Shown here in pieces: positions 53,728-63,970 of a stretch of DNA of 64,000 nt. The translations under genes were made by a program, and so were the position numbers. Source of the stretch: Bicyclus anynana (Eukaryota > Arthropoda > Insecta > Lepidoptera > Nymphalidae); NCBI RefSeq assembly GCF_947172395.1, contig NC_069104.1, forward strand, positions 8,831,355 through 8,895,354, written 5' to 3'. Each line of letters starts with the position of its first letter. The stretch's first letter is position 1. A model generated the notes under the pieces. It made no database searches, was not told where the DNA came from, and saw nothing but the letters and a program-made list of their open reading frames with translations.

Positions 53728-53830
53728 TTGAAAAAAGAACAGACAAGGGTTAGTTCAGACAGATCAGTCAGAGATAAGGTCCTTTAGACATGTGGCACGT
53801 GGATATGGTAATGAGTAATGACAGATCCGA

Positions 53831-54274
53831 CCGACAAATAGAGCTACAGTATGCCCTATTCCTTATTCCCAACAATGTCGATGAGTTTGCAGGTTTTGTA
53901 CACAATCACTTGGCGATGTAGGCAGTCAATAATGATAGGGCTGTAAACGATACGCAATTATAAAGCGGCAAATTGTACCGCCATTTGAGAGGGTCATTTT
54001 GTTATATTTCTGCAATCAGACGATCTGACTACTTGTGCATTATGTTCGAAGTAATTAAAGCTGTTTACTTGTAAGTTGGAATGCAATTGATACAGTAATA
54101 CTTATAATAGCATGTCTATTAAACGTTTTTCTTAAAGACAGTGAGTACATATTATAATAGTAAGTAAATGATATATTTATTGTTTATTGGTCAGAAAATT
54201 TAAATTGCTGAATACTTAAAAAACTTGTGACTATCAAAAGCTATGTTTATGAAAACGATAGGTTTACCAACATA
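53831..54274. other. No gene or named repeat
   Basis: AT-rich DNA; nothing recognised. Confidence 0.4.
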
Positions 54275-54398
54275 ATGGTAGGCGTCCACAGATCCGTATC
54301 GTACGTATCGGACGCATCGCATCGCAAACGGGTTGTACCTAGTATTCTTTGTATAGAAAGTTATACAAGTGCGTCCACTGATTCGCATCGTCGGGATT

Positions 54399-54408
54399 GC
54401 ACGAATCT
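54399..54408. repeat. SINE-B target-site duplication, left
   Basis: GCACGAATCT, identical to 54694-54703. Confidence 0.9.
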
Positions 54409-54693
54409 CGTCGTCGTCGTCGTTATCAACCCATATACGGCTCACTGCTGAGCTCGAGTCCCCTCTCAGAATGAGAGGGGTTAGGCCAATAGTCCACCAC
54501 GCTGGCCCAATGCGGATTGGCAGACTCCACACACGCAGAGAATTAAGAAATTCTCTAGTATGCAGGTTTCCTCACGATGTTTTCCTTCACCGTTTGAGAC
54601 ACGTGATATTTAATTTCTTAAAATGCACACAACTGAAAAGTTGGAGGTGCATGCCCCGGACCGGATTCGAACCCACACCCTCCGGAATCGGAG
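54409..54693 (-). repeat. SINE-B inserted into MITE-P
   Basis: Minus strand; tail complement (CGT)n instead of (ATC)n at 54409-54423, body near consensus, head cut at 'gaatcggag'. Flanked by the 10-bp duplication. Confidence 0.92.
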
Positions 54694-54703
54694 GCACGAA
54701 TCT
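54694..54703. repeat. SINE-B target-site duplication, right
   Basis: GCACGAATCT; see 54399-54408. Confidence 0.9.
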
Positions 54704-54784
54704 ACTGTAAAATTAAAAATCCGATAAATAGCATTGGTGTGTTCCGGTGATATTATAAGTTCGACATGACTTACTCTTGACTTA

Positions 54785-55057
54785 TACTTGACTCATAAGA
54801 AATTTAATATAAACAATATTAAACACGAAATGAAAAAACAGTTGAAATAAAATGGCCGACGGGCATTTTGGCTCGTATTGTCAAAAACATATTTAAAAAC
54901 TAAAATTATCATGTAACGTCTCAAAAAATATGAAAAAGAATTTCAATCAAGTAGAACGATAATGTACGATAGCAATAATGTAAACGATAATGTAAATAAC
55001 GACAACATATAAAAATAAATAAAAGAATATTTAAAAAAAAATGTCAACTAGCCTATT
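54785..55057 (+). mobile_element. MITE-U copy 3, internally deleted
   Basis: 'ttgactcataagaaatttaatataaacaatatta' and 'ttttggctcgtattgtcaaaaa' to 'aatgtcaactagccta'; about 150 bp of the middle of copy 2 is missing. Confidence 0.65.
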
Positions 55058-56217
55058 GTAACGTCTTCTTAGCGAGTGTTGTTTTTAACATACGAGTATG
55101 ATTGACCATTTGCTTGTTAAAAAAAAAGACATTTCGACTATTAACGAAATCCTTTGGCGGTAACATAAGCGAATGTCCGACAGCGAAGGGCGTACTCGGT
55201 CGAATGGTCAGAGCTTTCGATTGTGACGTGTATCGTGTCGGTTTAACATTACACCGATGCGTAGTGAGAGTGAAGTCAGTGTCAAGTTATGTGTTAACAG
55301 ATGTATTATTACGACATCAAGCTTATAGATTGTTTTTTTTACTCGTATAGCTGATAATTCTGTGTTAGCTTCCTTAATACGTATAAAGTTTGGAAGCTTT
55401 TACCATAGGCGTATATAGCGGGTGAAGAGTTCACGCAAGCCAATTCCCACCGGGTTACCTTTAAAAATCCATGCATACTCATTGGTATACTGTATCTAGA
55501 TATATGAGAAACCGGAGTTTGTATCACATTAATTTCGTTTTCTTTGGGACGGCTTACCTTCATCTAAATTTCATTCTTCGCCACTGGTAGGTGAAAAAAA
55601 AAGGTATTTACATAAATATTTTGTTTATCTTTCTTAGCCTAAAAGAAGAAAGCCATTATTTTTAAATCGAAGAATTGAATTCGAATTGACCGTAATTGTT
55701 ATGGTATACGCTAAGTAATTAATGCAAAAGTCATTACGACTCGGATACGTATATTTAAAAATGTAGGCTGACAGCAAAAATATTATGACTAATAACAGCT
55801 AACGTTATTACATTTCACTGAGCCGTTCGTTTATTGATAAATAGTTATGATACTCGTACACTCCTAATACCTTCGTCTCGATTGGAACGATCGTGTATTT
55901 CTCGGAGACGGATTAAACGACAGTTAAGGTGACATTCGGTTCCTAGCGACCGCTACGCGCGACTGCGACCGGCGACAGAGATCCGTGATCGCGACTGCTT
56001 TGTATGAATTAAAAAGAAATAGTTACATCGGGATAGGGACAACCCACCACCTCCCATGGCCCTTTCAACCTCTCGGTAATTTGGGCCGAATCGAGGGAGG
56101 GCGAACCCGGTACTTGCTACATTGGGATGTCGCGTATGTCACGTGACTCAAGTTGACAGTTATTCCCGCCTACAGATCGCGCGACTAGCTCGCTCCAGGA
56201 GCAGTGATGTCGCGCAA
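55058..56217. other. Repeat-poor stretch with GC-richer islands
   Basis: 55140-55310 and 55855-56200 are less AT-rich than their surroundings. The second has many CGCGAC/GCGACC words and TCACGTGA (an E-box). No coding exon is convincing: the frames at 55102-55350 and 55339-55563 have no known domain. They may be regulatory or remnants of a GC-rich transposon. Confidence 0.35.
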
Positions 56218-56406
56218 CAAATGTGTGCCTAGTGGGAGTTTTCAATATTTTTATACTGCTACTATACGATGGCGTTAACGCAAATTTATATGGAATTGAA
56301 ACAGTTGTGCAGTAGTGCCACTAGATGGCGCTGTTTTAATTCCTTAGAAATTCGCGTTTACGTTACGTGACAGTAACAGTATCAAACTGCCACTAGGCCC
56401 TCCTGA
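56218..56406 (-). mobile_element. MITE-T copy 3
   Basis: Complete, inverted relative to 31085-31305: TGTGTGCCTAGTGGGAGTTT at left, complement of GGGCCTAGTGGCAGTTTGAT at right. Confidence 0.75.
56318..56331 (+). promoter_or_regulatory. CTCF-consensus match in MITE-T copy 3
   Basis: CCACTAGATGGCGC, exact match to CCASYAGRKGGCRS. Confidence 0.4.
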
Positions 56407-56521
56407 TGTAATTTTTAAAACACGCTATCGTTTTGTTGGCCATTTTATTTTCAAACCATAAATAAATATACTTAAACAATACACATCACTATCTAGCCCC
56501 ATAGTAACCATACAGAGTAGC

Positions 56522-56730
56522 TTGTGTTATGGGTGCTAAGGTAGTTGATATTATAATATTAATATACAATAATATACTACATATAAATACTTATATAATG
56601 TATAAATACACACAGACACTGGAAAACACCCAAGCTCATCACACAAATATTTTCCAGTTGTGGGAATCGAACCCACGGCCGTGGATGCAGAAAGCAGGGT
56701 CACTACCCACTGCGCTACGCGGCCGTCAAA
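56522..56730 (-). repeat. SINE-C, tRNA-derived, full length
   Basis: A third SINE family. On the minus strand: A box TAGCGCAGTGG (56707-56717) and B box GGTTCGATTCC (56663-56673), then 'ccacaactggaaaatatttgtg' and an A/T-rich body to 'cttagcacccataacac'. Only one copy seen. Confidence 0.85.
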
Positions 56731-57129
56731 TGCATTGTTATTATAATTAAATTGGTTTTAAAAAATCAGGACAATATATAAACTCACACATATAAAGTGA
56801 TGCTCCATTTTCTTTGCCATTTTTATTAGTAAACTGTCACTAATTAAAAAATGGTGACACGGTTCGCAGTCGTCGGTCGCCTCATCGGAATTGTGCCTTA
56901 ACAGTCTTAAAGATTATTTAAATGGCCCGCGGAAGTGGTTTTATAGAAATCTGTTTTAGAATTAATGGCGGATTGCTAAATCTACTTTATAGGACCGATA
57001 GTGAAGTCTTCCGACCGCTGATTGTGCTAGGAGCTAAGGCCACTTAGGGCAATAAAACGTGGCATTATTCTTCAATCCAATTGCATAGTTGATTAATTGA
57101 TAAATTGATAGATTGTGCTCGGTGATGTA
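56731..57129. other. No gene or named repeat
   Basis: Nothing recognised. Confidence 0.4.
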
Positions 57130-57440
57130 GATTGAGAGGCCGTCAGAGCCAGACGTTAGCCATTTTGTAAAAGATAAAAGTTAGTCAGATCACGCTCTTA
57201 CCGGAGGTGCGGTAGCCAACTGTGGGGTTTTTGGAAGTCTTTGGTAAACAGCAGGTTCAAGGGTCCATAGCCATCCAAGTATAAAGAGTTTCTTTTTATT
57301 TTTCTTGGCGGGAATTCCTCTTCCCAGACATTTATTTTTGATGATCTAAAAGGTCTGTCAAAGTTCGAACTTTAATTGTCTCTAGCGAAATATTGCCATA
57401 AACATAAAGCTAAGTGTCTGGTAAGTGATTGAAGTGTGAA
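57130..57440. mobile_element. Foldback-S half element, diverged
   Basis: 'agccaactgtggggttttt', 'ggttcaagggtccatagccatccaagtataaag', and 'aaagctaagtgtctggtaagtgattg' follow the order of one S arm. Confidence 0.55.
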
Positions 57441-57848
57441 GTAGTCCTGGGTTAGCTTATAAAGTATTTAAGCAAAATTTGTAAAAAAAAATGTAGGGCA
57501 TCCCGTCTAGGGGAGCACTAGAGGCGATTGAGAAAAAAAATACGAGCACAGTAAACAAATTAACTCAATTTCGGAATCCGCGCATTTAAAATGCAAAATA
57601 CAAAGTTCACGACATATTCTACCTATAGGGTACAAATTAACAATCTTTTAATTTAAACTTAAAGGCTTTTTAAAGGATATGAACGCCACCAGGGGAAGAT
57701 CGGGGCATCAAGTCGCCTTAATCCGGCACTGATGGTATCCTGTATAAAATAACAAAAAAGTATGTTTTATACTTGGACAATTAATAATTTGGACTATTTG
57801 TAACCTATTACCTCCCTAAACCATTTCGGCTCACATTAGATGGACGCG

Positions 57849-58112
57849 ACTAAGATGGAAGCGAGCTAATTTGTTAGGAGGAGGATGAAAATCCACACCC
57901 CTTTTTGGTTTCTACACGACATCGTACCGGAACGCTAAATCGCTTGGCGGTACGTCTTTGTCGGTAGGGTGGTAACTAGCCACGGCCGAAGCCTCCCACC
58001 AGCCAGACCTAGACCAATTAAGAAAATCTTAATCGGTCCAGCCGGGGATCGAACCCAGGACCTCAGTTTTGTAAATCCACCGCGCATACCACTGCGACAC
58101 GGAGGCCGTCAA
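57849..58112 (-). repeat. SINE-A, tail-truncated
   Basis: Minus strand; complete head at right ('accactgcgacacggaggccgtcaa', one change in the A box) and body; the last ~60 bp and A-tail are missing. Confidence 0.88.
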
Positions 58113-58129
58113 TACCTTACCTTAGGTTG

Positions 58130-58195
58130 AAGCATGAGCTGACAGACTATTGAGATGAAGAAGGTCTGGTTATCACAGGCTTCAAGTCCAATGGC
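58130..58195. mobile_element. Foldback-S terminal fragment
   Basis: 'catgagctgacagactattgagatgaagaaggtctgg' resembles the end of an S arm. Confidence 0.4.
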
Positions 58196-59689
58196 TCATT
58201 ACAGTATCGGTCAATGTTCCCACGAGAGCACGATTATGTAAGATTTGTTCGTCTGTCGTTTTGTTCGCCCGTTGACTATTAGCTTCACCGTATCTGAGTG
58301 AAACGTCAGCCGAATCGGTCCATCAATCTCTAGCCGACCAGATTTGGAGGTTTATTTTCAAAGTGGTAGAAATATCTGTATAATTGAACCTACTAGTTGT
58401 GGATTCTTACGTAATTTTAGATGGGCACTGCTCAGTTGCCTAAAAGTCCTGATAATTACTCATACTAGTTATGAGTTATTACGTAATTTTGGATGGGCAC
58501 CACTTAGCTACCTAAAACTCCTCATAATTCCTCAGTACATAAAGCCCTTTGGCTTTTTATCTAATCATAGCGGACGTCCGCGATTTCGTCATTTCGATTT
58601 CGCCATTAAGCCCCATTGGAAACTGAAAAGGCAAAAATTCTGCTATTCCATTTCTGTATGCAACGAAAAGTATTACTTTTCCTGTTTTTGCCTCATTTTT
58701 CATGGATTGACTGGCTAAAGCTAACTAAAGCTTTCTCGTTATATAATGTATATATGTACTATTCAACACAATTGTTTTTTTGGCCGCTCCATATTGGAGA
58801 GGTTACGGATTGGCTTACCTAATCCCTGAAATTTAGATTTTCAACGACATTTAATTAGATTTTTAGATTATTGATTGGATATCGATCTGAAATTTTCTGT
58901 ATTGATCATTTTTACCCCCAAAAAGAGAGCTGTTATAAGTTTGACGTCGATGTCCGACTGTGTGTATGTCTGTCTGTGACATCGTGGCACTCAAACGGAT
59001 GGATCGATTTCGAAGCGATTATTTCATTTGAAATCAGCCAGCTCACATACTGCAACACCATTTAAGCTTTTCTGTTATGATGAAAAGAATGTCTGGATTG
59101 AAAGTCTTTCTTCTAGTTAATTTCTTGATCTTCGGGGGATTTCAAAAATTTCAATTTCAACTTGTAATAATTTTTGTATTTTGCCTTATTCCAGTTGTTC
59201 TTCCCGTTCAATTAATTGAATATCCTTTAGTATGCCCTTAAGTAAACAGGAAATATTAGGAATCGAGACGGCATTAAGTGCTACTAGATACTATCCGGGC
59301 TAAATTATCCGCTATGAAAGAGAGCGAACATACAAGATTGGAGTATCCTGATTAATGCGGTGTTCTCGGGTCATTTCCTTTTCTACAACTAATTAGCTTC
59401 GAGTACCTATCTATCTTATTTGATCTATCTTAGTTAAAGCAATCGTTGTATTCGTATTATGTAAATTGCAGTGATGGGTCAGATGTCCGTTTTTTGTAAT
59501 TAAGTAAGTAGATAAAGAGGTTTCCATTTAAGTTTAATACACCAGGAGGGTCTGAGGAGTTGAGCGTGCATATTATGCGGACCGCATTTTGTTCATGGGT
59601 TTGAACACAGAAAAACATGCAGACCATCAAACCAAAAAGTGGCAACATCCAGAGCAATAATCTTTAAGCTTTTCTGAGTTCAAATCTGT
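58196..59689. other. No gene; tandem-like phrases at 58380-58540
   Basis: 58389-58450 and 58459-58523 are similar to each other ('tagtt.tg..tt.ttacgtaattttggatgggcac....ta.ctacctaaaa.tcct.ataatt'), a diverged ~70-bp direct repeat, which explains the 124-codon frame there. 58920-59060 has the phrase 'cactcaaacggatggatcgatttcga' typical of mobile DNA. No exon seen. Confidence 0.5.
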
Positions 59690-59735
59690 AAACAGAATGC
59701 GCTCCTCATAATAATATGAGGACCGCATTCTGTTT
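59690..59735. repeat. Hairpin with 21-bp arms
   Basis: Left arm 59690-59710 (AAACAGAATGCGCTCCTCAT..), loop ATAA, right arm 59715-59735; one mismatch (C against C). Confidence 0.9.
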
Positions 59736-60917
59736 AATGCAGTATTTGTTTTCCTTAGAAAATATTAATAAAAAAAATAGTGCATAAATAAAAAAAAAAT
59801 TCCTTACGTTGAGCTGAAATCGAAATCTGGTTTAATAAATCACACCACTTGTCCAGTTAAGTCGATATCATAACGTCGAAATGTATTAACTTGATGCACG
59901 GCTTTATTTTCGTTACGGAATTTCTTGATTCGGTCGCCGCGCTTAAAGCCCGCCATAAAAGCTGTGCAATAGCTTAAAATGTGACCTGCTGTTATTGAGT
60001 TATAAATGGTCGCTAACTCGCTCACTATAAAGATATCTCTCTCTCTCTATAGTCGTTCCTTCATTATTGAAGATCGTGGTCCTGGTAAGATCCCAGCCTC
60101 CTGCGGGTCCACGCCTTCCATCGGCTTCTGTTGGTGGCCATCGCTGCTATAGTGTATAAAGATATAGATATGCTTTATTACCTATAGATCGAACAGAGCG
60201 CGGATAAAGCTAAAGTCGATCGAAATCAAAGCGGACGAAGTCACGTGCGTCCGCTAGTTGTTCACAAACAAGGAATACAATAATAGGTACCTACTACGTC
60301 GGGAGCTAATTAAAGAAGGCAGCTGACGACTTTTGTATTGGTGTCGCTCGCCGCACGAATAGATTTTGACAAAACCACTGAATTCCAAATAGAAAGCTGT
60401 CTCATTTATCTCATGATTTTATCTTTAACTTAATCATTGTGTACGGGATAGATGATAGTTCCAATGTCTTCATTTGTTTGTGACAATAATGGATTTTGTC
60501 AATTTTGTTAGGCTTGTTTCACATGTACGAGAATTTGACGTGTCATTATCATTATCAGCCGATGGAACTTTAGCAGACTCAGAAGTGATTACAAAAATAA
60601 GAAAACTAATATCGAACAAAGGTTATGATTCACGACATTTGTCAGGACAACTTAATTAACAAATCAAACTGTATCCAAAATAATACCCTAGAATGGCAGA
60701 GAATGACCTCGAGTCAAGTCACGCACTTGTGAACGATGTGTGTAGGGTTAAAGGCGCCTTTGACAGATATCTAACACTCCCCTTTTCCACTCAAGTCACT
60801 CTCCCCGCCTATCCCAAGTAACCCATAAAGAATTACACAACAAGAGATGTGGACGGCTCGAACGCCACGAGCACACTGAAGCTGTCCGTACCACAAGTCG
60901 TTGCAACGCGGCGATAA
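59736..60917. other. No recognised gene; one clean short frame
   Basis: The frame 60474-60659 reads MDFVNFVRLVSHVREFDVSL from its internal ATG and continues to a stop after 57 codons (about 60489-60659). Its composition is protein-like but I recognise no family and it has no splice signals I trust. A Helitron-type 'ggacgaagtcacgtgcgtccgctag' occurs at 60232-60256, and a (CT)n run at about 60036-60047. Confidence 0.35.
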
Positions 60918-61240
60918 CAGGAAGTCCGCTGCTGGACATAGGCCTTTTGCATGGACCTCCAAGCACAAGGGTCTCGAACTGCCAGCATCCAGTGGCTCCC
61001 TTTATAACCTCGGTCCACTTAGTGTGTATAGTGTGTGTGTAGTGACCAACACTGCGTTTTCCGGTGCGGGGTCGCCATTCCACCACCTTGGGAACCCCAA
61101 CGTCCATCGGCTCTTCGAACTACGTGCCCTGCCCATTGCCTCTTCAGCTTCGCGACTCGCTGAGTTATGTCAGAGACTTTGGTTCGTCTGCGGCTCCCCT
61201 CATTTCTGATTTTATCACGCAGAGACACTCCAAGCATAGC
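60918..61240 (-). mobile_element. RTE-type LINE 3' end without tail
   Basis: Minus strand; plus 'ccgctgctggacataggccttttgcatggacctccaagcac', 'gtgcggggtcgccattcca', 'tcagcttcgcgactcgctgag'. An insertion of (GTGTAGT)-like sequence at about 61021-61043 breaks the frame. Confidence 0.88.
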
Positions 61241-61641
61241 TCGCTCACAATCACAGGTCCATATTTTTTATCCACTGTGGACCATAACTAAGAGGTAATA
61301 AACAGCAATTTTGTGTTACCTGTTAGCCTATACCTATTTTGTATTATGTGTGAAATTACCCTAACATTTTTTAATTTTGTTGATATGTTTGTGTACATAA
61401 TAGCCGGAGGCTACGGTAGGTATATGCGGATATAATTATGAGTATTATTACCTTAGATTCTGATACTTGACATTCAGACTAACTAATTGCAATTGATTAT
61501 ACATAATTCCTATGTTGACTAGCACTGCTGCAGTTATCCGGCATTTGCTTATTGGCAGTTTTGTCCAATCTAAAAACTTCTCGAACGTGATCATAGTTAC
61601 ATATTTCAACTTAAAACGTACGAATTAATGTTATTATAACA

Positions 61642-61828
61642 CTAACCGACGCCTCGCAGTTTCACCCGTGTAGTTCCTGTGCGTGAGTATACGGGGATAA
61701 AATACTTATAGCCTATGACACTCACAAATAACTATGGCTTTATAGTGGTATTTTTATTAATCGGTCAGTAGATCCAGAGGTTACTCTACAACGCCCCAAA
61801 ATTTACCTCTTTATAATATTACTATAGC
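61642..61828 (-). mobile_element. Helitron, second subfamily
   Basis: Minus strand; CTAA/CTAG-type end at 61642 ('ctaaccgacgcc'), body 'cctatgacactcacaaataac', ends 'cctctttataatattactat'. Confidence 0.65.
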
Positions 61829-61994
61829 AGACGCCACACCGTTTCATCCGCGTAGTTCCCGTTCCCGTATGAATACGGGGATTAAATATAGCCTATAGTG
61901 TAGCTTGCCACCAGTGAACTAATTTTGCAAGTCGCTTAATTAATTTCGGAGATTATTCAACGCAAACAAACGAATCTTTCCTCATTAGTATAGA
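61829..61994 (-). mobile_element. Helitron fragment abutting the previous one
   Basis: 'cagacgccacaccgtttcatccgcgtagttcccgttcccg' to 'ctcattagtatagat'; two related elements lie head to tail. Confidence 0.65.
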
Positions 61995-62092
61995 TACATA
62001 CGTTAGTATAGATACATACGTTAGTCTATACTGATAGACTAACGTCATTTCGTTGAAATAATCATCACAGAAACAAAAAAATAGTCCTCATT

Positions 62093-62369
62093 CGCACGAG
62101 AGTTAAAAAAGCGATACGTTAAAACACAGCGTTGGCGTTTTTATTTATGTTTTTAAGCCCTCATTCGCACGAGAGTTAAAAAAAACTTTCAAATATAGTA
62201 TGAAGTTAAATGAAGGTCTATTTCCATCGCCCACAATTGAAAATGCAACACTGCTCGAAAAAAAGCGCCGTATTTTAAAAACGTAGTCGTGTGAACATAT
62301 ACTTGGGAATGCATTTGTATTTGATCGCCTTTTTAACGTCCGTTAAAAAACTCTCGTGCGAATGAGGGT
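62093..62369. mobile_element. MITE-R copy 2, nested or tandem
   Basis: One left terminus at 62093 (TCCTCATTCGCACGAGAGTT), then a complete copy from 62156 (CCCTCATTCGCACGAGAGTT) to 62369 (complement of CCCTCATTCGCACGAGAGTT). Confidence 0.8.
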
Positions 62370-62689
62370 TTGTCACTTGATTTAGTGGTGATCATTACGT
62401 TTCGAATCGTACACCGAGATACCTAATAACCTTACAGCTGATAGACATTAACCTGTCTGATCTTTGTCTGATCTTTGGCTTGCAACAATTCGTAACATTT
62501 AATATTGTTGTAGAGATAAATATATAAATTAGGCAATCGATCTTTATTTATGTATCAATTAAATACTACTCATCATACCAAAAATAATAAAGACTAAACA
62601 TAAAAATTCAGCTGAATCGAGAGGAACTTCTTAGAGACGATCAGTGCGTTTGTTATTTTTTTATTAGGTATTTTAAACTACTACAATTT

Positions 62690-63060
62690 CATGAAGGTCT
62701 GAAGTCGGTCTGATGATGGAGCCGAAACACAGACGATGGAACTCGTCAACCATTTACAGCAGTTGGCTTTTGTTTAGGCTTGATTAATTTGTGTTGATGA
62801 GAACTTTCCACCTAGATGAGTTGCATTAGGGGTCTGACGATGAAAACGAAGGACAGTTAAAGAAACTCCTCGACGGTTCACAATAGCTACCTTGAGTCAG
62901 GACTTCATAAAATTGTATTGATAAGAACTTTCCACCTAGATGGGTTGTGACTGCATTAGAGGTCTGGCGATGAAGACGAATGATAGTCAAGAGTACTCCT
63001 CAACGGTTCACAGTAGCTACCTTATATTTGGGCTTAATAAATTTCTATTGTTGACAGAAT
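62690..63060 (+). repeat. Tandem repeat of about 130 bp, almost three units
   Basis: Recurring blocks: 'tgatgagaactttccacctagatg.gttg', 'gcattag.ggtctg.cgatga.gacga', 'actcctc.acggttcaca.tagctacctt'. One related unit is in RASSF8 intron 5 (9192-9365). Confidence 0.8.
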
Positions 63061-63200
63061 GAATCTCCTACCGTCATATGCCACCACTGTCCAAACTCTA
63101 GTTTGTCTACCATACTTACCTTTGTTAGGAGCGTGGGTTGATGACCTTTAAGTTTTGATAAAATGAGGGAAGTCAGGCTATTCCAGGCTCTTGTTCTATA
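63050..63200. mobile_element. Foldback-S fragment
   Basis: 'gccaccactgtccaaactctag', 'ttgataaaatgagggaagtcagg' match an S arm loosely. Confidence 0.45.
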
Positions 63201-63382
63201 ACTGTAATAACTTTTGCGTAATTTCCAATTGATTCTAATGTATTATCTCATTTAGTAATACCATTCAAATTGCTGCTAGATGTCTTAACGGGCACTAAGA
63301 ATCAGGGCACGCACGAGTGATGGACTCATTGCATCCCTGCAACAATATGAATATATTAATCTTATTTATAAATGGGAATAAC

Positions 63383-63970
63383 GCCGGCCACAGACGGCCA
63401 AGTAGCGCTCTGCTTGTAGCGTACGTACAAATAACCATGTTTCAATATTTTTTAAAGTTCAGCACCGCAAAGGAATAAAATGGACCCTTTAGATAAAATC
63501 ACTTTGTTGTCCGTCTGTCTGTCTATTTGTCTGTACAGACCCTTTATTCCTAGACTGCGTGGAGTTAACAAATTGTAATTTAAACAGTATACTCAGATTT
63601 ACGATTCCACGATGTAGTGAAAATATCGAACTTCCAATAATTTTTTTTGTTTATTTAGCAAAAACACATATTGCGACACTCCCAAAGGAACTCCCACTTC
63701 TCGTTGACCTAGAACTATGAAATGTGACAAGTAACATCATTATAGATCACAAGTACAAGAAAAAACCTCAAACTATACATTTGTAATTACACCTCAAAAG
63801 TGTTTTAAGCTGAATTTCGGAAAAAAGCAGCGCAATTCGATTCCTGAACTATTTATAATGATCCTACGTACAGAAACCTCGGTGGGCGAATTCAGCAAGT
63901 ACTTGTTCGGTTTTTTCAGAGCTCTACGCGCACTGCTGGGCAGAGTTGTAGTTGACCGTCTGTGGCCGGC
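63383..63970. mobile_element. 588-bp element with GCCGGCCACAGACGG terminal repeats
   Basis: Exact 15-bp inverted termini GCCGGCCACAGACGG (63383-63397) and CCGTCTGTGGCCGGC (63956-63970). No coding capacity seen; contains a (TCTG)n run near 63510-63530. Probably a non-autonomous DNA transposon; family unknown. Confidence 0.75.

Larger units (their letters stand above)
53171..53830 (-). repeat. Inverted-duplicate segment, copy 2
   Basis: See 45098-46090. This copy lacks the LINE insertion, so it shows the ancestral junction before the short frame. Confidence 0.85.
54275..54724. mobile_element. MITE-P copy 5, split by a SINE-B
   Basis: Left part 54275-54398 starts ATGGTAGGCGTCCACAGATC; right part resumes at 54704 ('actgtaaaattaaaaatccg', as in 40786-40802). 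The right terminal repeat is missing. Confidence 0.85.

Noticed and set aside
56655..56730. tRNA gene on the minus strand
   Set aside because: Good tRNA-like boxes, but joined to a SINE body and A/T-rich tail; called SINE-C.
57660..57700. Further CTCF-like site (CCACCAGGGGAAG)
   Set aside because: Lacks the GGC core after the purine run, so it fails the consensus.
58344..58718. 124-codon frame as a gene
   Set aside because: Its length comes from a diverged ~70-bp direct repeat; no domain, no splice sites, composition like the flanks.
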